Positions 1-4,975 of a stretch of 6,817 nucleotides of DNA are shown here, one piece after another; positions within the stretch are counted from its first letter, which is position 1; each line of letters starts with the position of its first letter. Both the position numbers and the translations under genes were made by a program. The notes beneath the pieces are model-generated. The model was given only the letters and a program-made list of their open reading frames with translations. It had not been told where the DNA came from and ran no database searches. Origin of the DNA: an uncultured Bacteroidota bacterium (GTDB taxonomy: Bacteria > Bacteroidota > Bacteroidia > Chitinophagales > Chitinophagaceae); contig CAIVHI010000391.1 in assembly GCA_903905685.1 (NCBI GenBank), positions 1 through 6,817 on the forward strand, given 5' to 3'.

Positions 1-21
1 AGATTATTCTATTTGTTGTCG

Positions 22-29
22 TTACTTTG
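22..29 (+). promoter_or_regulatory. Possible Bacteroidota -7 box for the GT2 gene
   Basis: The sequence TTACTTTG matches TAnnTTTG with one mismatch, or TAnTTTG exactly at 23-29. It would place transcription start near 36, giving a leader of about 19 nt before the TTG codon at 55. The matching -33 TTG would fall at or beyond the left window edge, so it cannot be assessed. Weak evidence. Confidence 0.3.
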
Positions 30-54
30 CTTACCGTAAAATATTGAGTCCTTC

Positions 55-768
55 TTGAGCAAGCTTGTCATTATTCCAACTTATAACGAAAGGGAAAATA
101 TAGAGAAAATAGTCAGGAAGATATTTTCACTCCCGGGGGCGTTCCATTTGTTGATAGTGGATGACGGCTCGCCCGATGGTACGGGCGCGATTGTGAAAGG
201 ATTGATGCTGGAGTTCCCCGAAAAACTGTTCATCAAGGAACGTCAAGGAAAATTGGGGCTTGGCACCGCCTACATATTGGGTTTCAAATGGGCATTGCAG
301 AACAACTACGAATTCGTGTTCGAGATGGATGCCGACTTTTCTCATAATCCCGAGGACTTGATACGACTGTATGATGCCTGCGCAGCCGGAGCCGACTTGG
401 CCGTGGGCAGCAGATATACCAAGGGCGGGAAAGTCATCAATTGGCCATGGGACCGCATCTTTATCTCTAAAGGCGGAGCATTCTATACCCGCATCATCAC
501 CTTTATGCCCGTAGCAGACCCTACCGCTGGGTTTGTGTGCTACCAGAGCCGGGTGCTGAAGGCCATCCCGCTCGACAAAGTGCATTTCATCGGCTATGCA
601 TTCCAGATAGAAATGAAGTACCGTACCTGGAAATTGGGCTTCAAAATCAAGGAAGTACCCATCACGTTCCAAGACCGGCTGGAGGGCGCATCCAAAATGT
701 CGAAGAACATTGTGAAAGAAGCTATGCTTGGGGTTTGGAAGATGAAGGGCTTTTCAAATACCCATTAG
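55..768 (+). CDS. Polyprenol-phosphate mannose synthase-like GT2 glycosyltransferase
   Basis: This 237-residue protein resembles the DPM1 family, which moves a sugar (typically mannose from GDP-mannose) onto a polyprenyl phosphate at the cytoplasmic face of the inner membrane. Visible GT-A motifs are the N-terminal strand VIIPTYNERENI (5-16), VDDGSPDGT (35-43), GLGTAYILGF (68-77), the metal-binding DAD in MDADFSHNP (91-99), VGSRYTKGG (117-125), DPTAGF (155-160), FQIEM (183-187) and SKMS (213-216). It ends without the C-terminal transmembrane segments of longer relatives, so it is the short, peripheral type. The start is TTG: an in-frame stop lies at 37-39, no ATG falls between, and the first internal ATG (near residue 51) would delete the nucleotide-binding strand. 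The family call is strong. Mannose as donor sugar is inferred from the family, since glucose- or GlcNAc-transferring relatives share the fold. Confidence 0.9.
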   Translation: MSKLVIIPTYNERENIEKIVRKIFSLPGAFHLLIVDDGSPDGTGAIVKGLMLEFPEKLFIKERQGKLGLGTAYILGFKWALQNNYEFVFEMDADFSHNPEDLIRLYDACAAGADLAVGSRYTKGGKVINWPWDRIFISKGGAFYTRIITFMPVADPTAGFVCYQSRVLKAIPLDKVHFIGYAFQIEMKYRTWKLGFKIKEVPITFQDRLEGASKMSKNIVKEAMLGVWKMKGFSNTH

Positions 769-937
769 CCATATATTTTTACGTCTGGGCCTTCAGCCAG
801 CTGCCCTGAATCACAAATTTGTGCTATCCACCGTTTTCTTCGGCGTCCTTCGTTTTTCGAAAGTGGCTAGAAATATCCTCCATTTCATGCCGGTCCAAAT
901 CTGGTATAACACAAGATGAACTCGATGTTCCGGGAAC

Positions 938-966
938 TTGAATACCAATGATATTGCCTATTTTTA
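938..966 (+). promoter_or_regulatory. Candidate Bacteroidota -33/-7 promoter for the propeller gene
   Basis: TTG at 938-940 is followed after 18 nt by TATTTTTA at 959-966, a one-mismatch fit to TAnnTTTG. The spacing lies within the 17-23 nt range known for Bacteroidota promoters. Predicted transcription start is near 973, about 54 nt upstream of the ATG at 1027. The 219-bp gap between the GT2 stop and position 987 contains no supportable gene, which favours an independent promoter. An 11-bp palindrome (GTTCCGGGAAC, 927-937) abuts the -33 element. This is motif matching only. Confidence 0.35.
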
Positions 967-1026
967 CGAAACAACAGTAATTTCGAGATGCCTTGCATTA
1001 GGTCTCGCCAAAAAACGTTGCCACTT

Positions 1027-3345
1027 ATGAATAGGATGTACCGTTTTCTTGCACTTTCCCTTTTCTTGCCCACAACTTTGTTTGGCCAAACCATCACAAC
1101 AGTGGTGGGCAACGGCTACCCGAATTATTATGGCGACGGCATAGCTTCCACGTCGGCGCAATTGTACGATCCATTTGGCTTGGAGAAAGACGGCACAGGC
1201 AATATCTACTTTAGCGATGCCGGCAATAACTGTATTCGAAAGATATCTTCCACAGGAATCATCACCCGCATTGCGGGCGGTCCTGATGATTGGGGTTTTG
1301 GCGGCGACGGAGGGCCTGCATTGGCGGCATTGCTTTGCTTTCCACAAGGCATTGCGGTAGATGCTTCGGGTAACGTCTATTTTGCCGACCAAGGCAACAA
1401 CTGCATACGGAAAATCAATAATGCAGGCACCATTTCCACCATCGCAGGCACGGGGGCAATCGGGTATTCGGGCGATGGCGGCCCCGCCTCTCTGGCCACC
1501 CTTTGCCAACCAAGCGGCGTGCGACTGGACCGCTTCAGCAACCTCTTTATTGCCGACTCCTACAATGGAGTGGTGAGGAAGGTAACGCCCTCGGGCACGA
1601 TATCGACCGTGGCCGGGAATTACGCCCTATTGGGAACCACCTACATTGGCGACGGCTTACCGGCTACCGCAGTGGTCTTGAATCAAATCTCTGACATCGC
1701 GGTGGATAGTGCAGGAGAACTGTTCATTTGCGACCTAGTTGACCTCCGGGTGTGCAAAGTGAATAACTCGGGCCTCATTACTACCGTGCTTTCAGACTCT
1801 ATGATAGGCTCGTTCCAACCAAATTGCATCTATGCCGATGCGGCCGGAAACTTGCTGGTATCAGACATCGGCAACAATCAAGTTTGGAAATTGACTACCG
1901 GGGGCACATTCACCGCAGTTTGTGGCAACACGGCACCCGGGTTTTCCGGCGATGGTGGACCAGCAACCGATGCGGAACTTTTTGCTCCGGCCGGTGTGCT
2001 GTGGGACTTAGCGGGCAACATTGTGGTGGCCGATGCATCGAACAACCGCTTACGCACCGTCAGCCCATCGCGAATCATCAAAACCAAGGCCGGGGGGAGT
2101 ATGGCCGGCACAGGCGATGGCGGTAGTGCCTTATTGGGAGAAATCAACAATCCGACGTCCGTGGGAATCGACGGTTCCGGCAATTTATACATCGCAGATG
2201 CATCGAACAACAAAATCCGAAAGGTCTCAGCCACAGGCCTCATAACAACATACGCCGGCAATGGCGTCGCCGGCTACTCGGGAGACGGGGGCCCCGCAAC
2301 CGATGCAACTTTGAACCACCCATTTGGCATCGCCGTCGACAACGGCGGGAATGTCTACTTCTCAGACGTCAATAATTCCCGCATCCGCCGTATAGATACC
2401 TTTGGCACCATCACAACCTACGCCGGAACCACGAATTGGGGCTATTCGGGCGATGGCGGGCCGGCTACCAACTGTGAACTTTCATCGCCTATGGGTATCT
2501 GTCTAGACACCCTTGGCGACCTATATATTTGCGACCGAGCCAACAATGTCATCAGGATGGTGGACTCCCTGGGCTTTATCACTACCATTGGGGGCAACCA
2601 CTATTGCGGATTTTCGGGGGATGGAGGCCCTGCGACGGATGCCGAGCTAGACGCTCCATACGGGGTAGACATCGATACGCGGGGCAACGTCTATTTTAGC
2701 GACTGTGCGAACCATCGGATTCGAAAAATTTCGCCTACCGGCATCATCTCCACCATTGCGGGTACCGGCTCTGCGGGGTATAGCGGCGATGGCGGCCCGG
2801 CCACCGAAGCCCTCCTAAATTACCCCATGGGGGTAGCCGCAACCAAGAATGGCAATGTGGTGATAGCAGATTCCTACAACGGGCGCATCAGGAGTGTAAC
2901 GCCCGGTGGTACCGTGACCACAATAGTGGGCGACGGCATCAACGGCTTCTCAGGCGACGGTGGCAACCCCATTGCCGCCAAACTGAACAATCCGACCGGC
3001 ATAACTGCCGACCCTAACGGCAATCTATTTATTAGCGATTACCGCAACCACAGAGTTCGTTATGTAGACTATGCCAACTGCGTGCCCAACCCGCCCCACG
3101 GCAACGCAGACTTATCCATATTCCCCAACCCCAATGCAGGCCAGATGAACATCGAGTTTTCAAGTACCACCCACTTCATGGCCGATGCACGCATTCTAGA
3201 TATGGCGGGCAAAGTGGTAAGCCGCTTCAAGGTGGCTAGCAATCGGGTCTACCCCCTGGAATTCCACCACGCACCCGGCACCTATTTGCTGGAAGTAGTG
3301 TGTGGCGGGAAGGTGGTATCGCAGGGGTTTGTTATAGAGAAATAG
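1027..3345 (+). CDS. Secreted NHL-repeat beta-propeller protein with T9SS type A C-terminal sorting domain
   Basis: Read from the ATG at 1027 this is 772 residues. Residues 1-21 form a signal peptide: a basic start (MNRMYR), a hydrophobic core (FLALSLFLPTTLFG), then mature sequence from about Q21/T22. An upstream in-frame ATG at 988 would only add 13 polar residues before the signal peptide, so 1027 is preferred. Residues 22-684 are 12 tandem units of about 56 residues with the pattern TIAGTG-x-GYSGDGGPAT, then P-x-GIAVD-x-x-GNVYFAD, then NN-x-IRKIS-x-x-G, typical of NHL six-bladed propellers. Residues 693-772 are a T9SS type A sorting domain (LSIFPNPNAGQ, GTYLLEV, final FVIEK). The product should cross the inner membrane by Sec and the outer membrane by the PorU/PorV machinery, ending on the surface or outside the cell. 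Such propellers usually act as binding scaffolds; no catalytic residues are apparent and the ligand is unknown. The mature protein has 15 cysteines, many for an extracellular protein. It converges with the next gene, 19 nt apart. Confidence 0.92.
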   Translation: MNRMYRFLALSLFLPTTLFGQTITTVVGNGYPNYYGDGIASTSAQLYDPFGLEKDGTGNIYFSDAGNNCIRKISSTGIITRIAGGPDDWGFGGDGGPALAALLCFPQGIAVDASGNVYFADQGNNCIRKINNAGTISTIAGTGAIGYSGDGGPASLATLCQPSGVRLDRFSNLFIADSYNGVVRKVTPSGTISTVAGNYALLGTTYIGDGLPATAVVLNQISDIAVDSAGELFICDLVDLRVCKVNNSGLITTVLSDSMIGSFQPNCIYADAAGNLLVSDIGNNQVWKLTTGGTFTAVCGNTAPGFSGDGGPATDAELFAPAGVLWDLAGNIVVADASNNRLRTVSPSRIIKTKAGGSMAGTGDGGSALLGEINNPTSVGIDGSGNLYIADASNNKIRKVSATGLITTYAGNGVAGYSGDGGPATDATLNHPFGIAVDNGGNVYFSDVNNSRIRRIDTFGTITTYAGTTNWGYSGDGGPATNCELSSPMGICLDTLGDLYICDRANNVIRMVDSLGFITTIGGNHYCGFSGDGGPATDAELDAPYGVDIDTRGNVYFSDCANHRIRKISPTGIISTIAGTGSAGYSGDGGPATEALLNYPMGVAATKNGNVVIADSYNGRIRSVTPGGTVTTIVGDGINGFSGDGGNPIAAKLNNPTGITADPNGNLFISDYRNHRVRYVDYANCVPNPPHGNADLSIFPNPNAGQMNIEFSSTTHFMADARILDMAGKVVSRFKVASNRVYPLEFHHAPGTYLLEVVCGGKVVSQGFVIEK
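1090..3078 (+). repeat. Twelve tandem ~168-bp protein-coding repeats (NHL blades)
   Basis: In numbering from the ATG at 1027 the units are 22-77, 78-134, 135-190, 191-249, 250-293, 294-349, 350-404, 405-460, 461-516, 517-572, 573-628 and 629-684. Nine are 55-57 residues and closely follow the GDGGPA/GNVYFAD/IRKIS pattern. Unit 4 (59 residues) is diverged, unit 5 (44 residues) lacks the GDGGPA loop altogether, and unit 12 is mildly altered (GDGGNP). At the DNA level copies differ widely in codon choice, with only short exact matches, such as a 17-nt stretch shared by 1465-1481 and 2443-2459. The duplications are therefore old and held at protein level. Twelve blades would fit two stacked six-bladed propellers. 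Confidence 0.88.
3103..3342 (+). other. T9SS type A C-terminal sorting domain (coding segment)
   Basis: This codes for about the last 80 residues of the propeller protein. It opens with the LSIFPNPNAGQ motif (conserved PNP turn), continues with an immunoglobulin-like beta pattern (ARILDMAGKVV, then APGTYLLEVV), and ends in the short strand VVSQGFVIEK with a terminal lysine. This layout is characteristic of cargo recognised by the type IX secretion machinery, which removes the domain during export. It is the strongest marker here for the phylum Bacteroidota. Confidence 0.88.
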
Positions 3346-3364
3346 ACGAATGGATCAGAACCCC

Positions 3365-4036
3365 TCACCCACCCTGCACATTCCCCGAATCAAACTTCTT
3401 GAACCCAATTGAACCGGATTGGGCGGAAGGCTCGTGGTCCTCGGGATGGGAGTTGCGCTCGAACTTGCGGAAACCAATGGGGCTGGGTGGGGCGTTTTCG
3501 GTGCCGCCATCGGCCGGATTCACGTCGGCCAATCCGGTGAAGCTGGAGTAGTAAGCCATCTCAATGCCCTTGGCAAGGATGTGATCCACCAAATCATCGG
3601 TCATTTGGGCGGGGTCATTGATGACCACCATGGTCTTGAATTCCGGCGGATTTTCGTCGAGGTTGGAATAGTGCGGGGTAATCATCACCATAATCTGCCC
3701 GGTTATGGTGGGGGCGAAGGTGATGTGGAACCCTTCTTCATAATACTCCTTGGTAGAGCCGCCGGCATTCCTGAACACCACCTGCATGGGCATGGAGCCC
3801 GAGCGGAAAGTAATGGATGGCAGCTCTTTACACGTGCCATTTATTTCCTCGCTGTATGCGTGCAACTTGTCTACATAAAACTGCTGCTTGTAGGCCGTGC
3901 GGGCATTGAGGTCGTCGGCCACGTCTTTGAGGTGCTTTTGGAGCACGGGGAATTTTTCAATCCATTTCCGTCTGCGGTCCATGACGTTATTGAATCCATG
4001 CGCATAACGGTCGGCCGCCGCAAGTAGGTCTTTCAT
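3365..4036 (-). CDS. Protein of unknown function downstream of the MarC-family gene
   Basis: I do not recognise this 223-residue protein. There is no signal peptide or membrane segment, so it is probably cytoplasmic. Residues 1-68 look helical and charged (DRRRKWIEKFP at 20-30). Residues 69-160 alternate short strands (ITFRSG, MQVVFRN, FHITFAPTITGQIMVMITPHY, FKTMVVIN) and end in a helix (DDLVDHILAKGIEMAYYSS). Residues 170-223 are a flexible tail rich in Pro, Gly, Asp and Glu that holds two copies of one motif, IGFRKFE (187-193) and IGFKKFD (210-216). The ATG at 4036 lies 6 nt after the MarC stop, so both are probably on one mRNA. It is judged real from its operon position, its sensible mixed alpha/beta composition and the conserved-looking tail. 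The plus-strand ORF on the opposite strand (3419-4027) lacks comparable features. Confidence 0.8.
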   Translation of the reverse strand: MKDLLAAADRYAHGFNNVMDRRRKWIEKFPVLQKHLKDVADDLNARTAYKQQFYVDKLHAYSEEINGTCKELPSITFRSGSMPMQVVFRNAGGSTKEYYEEGFHITFAPTITGQIMVMITPHYSNLDENPPEFKTMVVINDPAQMTDDLVDHILAKGIEMAYYSSFTGLADVNPADGGTENAPPSPIGFRKFERNSHPEDHEPSAQSGSIGFKKFDSGNVQGG

Positions 4037-4042
4037 GTTTAG

Positions 4043-4636
4043 CTATTTGAGTACCCCGATATTGTTCCTGAAAATCTTTACGGCAATGGCCAGCAATATC
4101 ACCCCAAAAAACTTTCTGACCACCGCTATACCCGAAGGTCCCAGCATGCGCTCCAAAAAATTGACCGACCGCAAGGTGAAGTAGATGATGATGAGGTTGA
4201 TGAGGATGGCCAGAAGGATGCTATAGTTTTGGTAGGCGGCCTTGAGCGACATAACGGTAGTAAGCGTGCCCGAGCCTGCTATGAGCGGGAACGCCACGGG
4301 CACCAACGTGCTGGTCTTGGCGTCTTTATCGTGCTTGAAGAACTCCAGCCCCAAAATCATTTCCAAGCCGAGGATGAAGATGACGATGGAGCCTGCAATG
4401 GCGAACGACTTGATATCAAGCCCCATGAATTCCAACATCTGCTCCCCAATGAAGAAGAAGAACAGCATCAATGCGCCCGATACCGCAGTGGCCTGCATGG
4501 CGTTGATGTCGCCAATTTTGCGCTTGATGGAAATCAACACCGGTAGCGACCCCAGCACGTCTATCACCGCAAAAAGCGTGAAGGTGACCGTGATGACCTG
4601 CGAAAAATCAAACCCGTTGAATTCAAGTCCGTGCAT
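4043..4636 (-). CDS. MarC family (UPF0056) integral membrane protein
   Basis: A 197-residue inner-membrane protein with six predicted helices at about 11-35, 49-72, 78-97, 112-135, 138-158 and 176-196. The arrangement and motifs fit the MarC/UPF0056 family: AVIDVLGSLPVLISI (23-37) in the first helix, FAIAGSIVIFILGLEM (78-93), PVAFPLIAGSGTLTTVM (113-129) in the fourth helix, and the closing FFGVILLAIAVKIF (176-189). Length matches the usual 190-220. The family is annotated as putative transporters. The original link of E. coli marC to multiple antibiotic resistance is not generally accepted, so the substrate is unknown. The ATG at 4636 starts just before the first helix and has no Shine-Dalgarno. 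It leads a two-gene unit with the unknown protein downstream and diverges from the acyl-CoA synthetase gene. Confidence 0.93.
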   Translation of the reverse strand: MHGLEFNGFDFSQVITVTFTLFAVIDVLGSLPVLISIKRKIGDINAMQATAVSGALMLFFFFIGEQMLEFMGLDIKSFAIAGSIVIFILGLEMILGLEFFKHDKDAKTSTLVPVAFPLIAGSGTLTTVMSLKAAYQNYSILLAILINLIIIYFTLRSVNFLERMLGPSGIAVVRKFFGVILLAIAVKIFRNNIGVLK

Positions 4637-4916
4637 AGCGATTGGATTGAAATGATGAAAACAAATTGTGCCGAATGCCGCGAAATTGCTTCAAAAAAAC
4701 CACTCCGCCCCACCCGAATTCTAAAGGTAAACAGACTTTAACAAGAGTGTATGCACCGATGGGATTTTTTTCGCGGCCTTTTTCAAAAGCAATCCATCAA
4801 CAATATACTGCACTATAAAATGCATCCCATTCCATAGAGGACAAACCACACTTTGACATAGCCATCATTAACGCTTTCATGACAAATTTAGAATAGGCTA
4901 CCGTTTCCAAACCCGC

Positions 4917-4924
4917 TAACTTTA
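4917..4924 (+). promoter_or_regulatory. Weak -7-like box upstream of the acyl-CoA synthetase
   Basis: TAACTTTA matches TAnnTTTG at all but the last base. Transcription would begin near 4931, leaving a leader of about 45 nt that contains the inverted repeat at 4948-4974. No TTG is found 17-23 nt upstream, so the -33 element is missing. Low confidence. Confidence 0.22.
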
Positions 4925-4947
4925 TGCTGAAACAATGCCTGCCGCAT

Positions 4948-4974
4948 AGCGTTTAACGCGTGTGGCGCAACGCT
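4948..4974 (+). promoter_or_regulatory. Inverted repeats in the leader just before the acyl-CoA synthetase ATG
   Basis: AGCGTT (4948-4953) is complementary to AACGCT (4969-4974), which ends one base before the ATG at 4976. A competing tight palindrome, GCGTT-T-AACGC (4949-4959), uses the same left arm. The two structures are mutually exclusive in RNA. One would fold right up to the start codon. Alternatively the palindrome could be a DNA operator. The stems are short, so this is suggestive only. Confidence 0.3.
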
Positions 4975-4975
4975 T

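Larger units (their letters stand above)
4637..4975. other. 339-bp divergent intergenic region
   Basis: This separates the leftward MarC unit from the rightward acyl-CoA synthetase and should hold promoters for both. No credible ORF, tRNA or terminator is visible. For the leftward gene, a minus-strand TTTG (4692-4695) lies 22 nt from ACAATTTG (4662-4669), a -33/-7 pair with a poor TA half. For the rightward gene, TAACTTTA (4917-4924) is the best -7 candidate. The heptamer TTAACGC occurs at 4868-4874 and again at 4953-4959, and the second copy is part of an inverted repeat close to the start codon. The sequence is more AT-rich than the flanking genes. Confidence 0.6.

Noticed and set aside
127..672. 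Minus-strand 181-codon ORF opposite the GT2 gene
   Set aside because: It is an antisense shadow of a gene with all GT2 motifs in the plus frame. Its translation shows no domain or membrane pattern.
792..810. TTCAG...CTGAA stem after the GT2 gene as terminator
   Set aside because: A 5-bp stem with a 9-nt loop and no following T run is too weak.
964..2261. Several minus-strand and alternative plus-strand ORFs inside the propeller gene
   Set aside because: They arise from the GC-rich repeated codons of the NHL units. No independent start context or domain is visible.
1705..2574. Four matches to the Bacteroidota O-glycosylation motif D(S/T)(A/I/L/V/M/T) in the propeller protein (D227, D257, D494, D513), tempting as a link to the neighbouring mannosyl-lipid synthase
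   Set aside because: With so many aspartates in the repeats, about this number is expected by chance, so it supports no functional link.
1090..3078. Regular ~168-bp DNA periodicity as a CRISPR-like or satellite array
   Set aside because: The periodicity is in a continuous reading frame, copies differ in codon use, and there are no conserved repeats with unique spacers; it is protein repeat structure.
3419..4027. Plus-strand 202-codon ORF opposite the unknown 223-residue gene
   Set aside because: Considered because the minus gene is unrecognised. The minus frame has the 6-nt operon spacing, mixed alpha/beta composition and repeated tail motif, while the plus frame is Gly/Val/His-rich as antisense frames typically are.
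4755..4830. ATGGGAT...ATCCCAT inverted repeat in the divergent intergenic region
   Set aside because: Arms are only 7 bp with a loop near 58 nt and do not extend; expected by chance.
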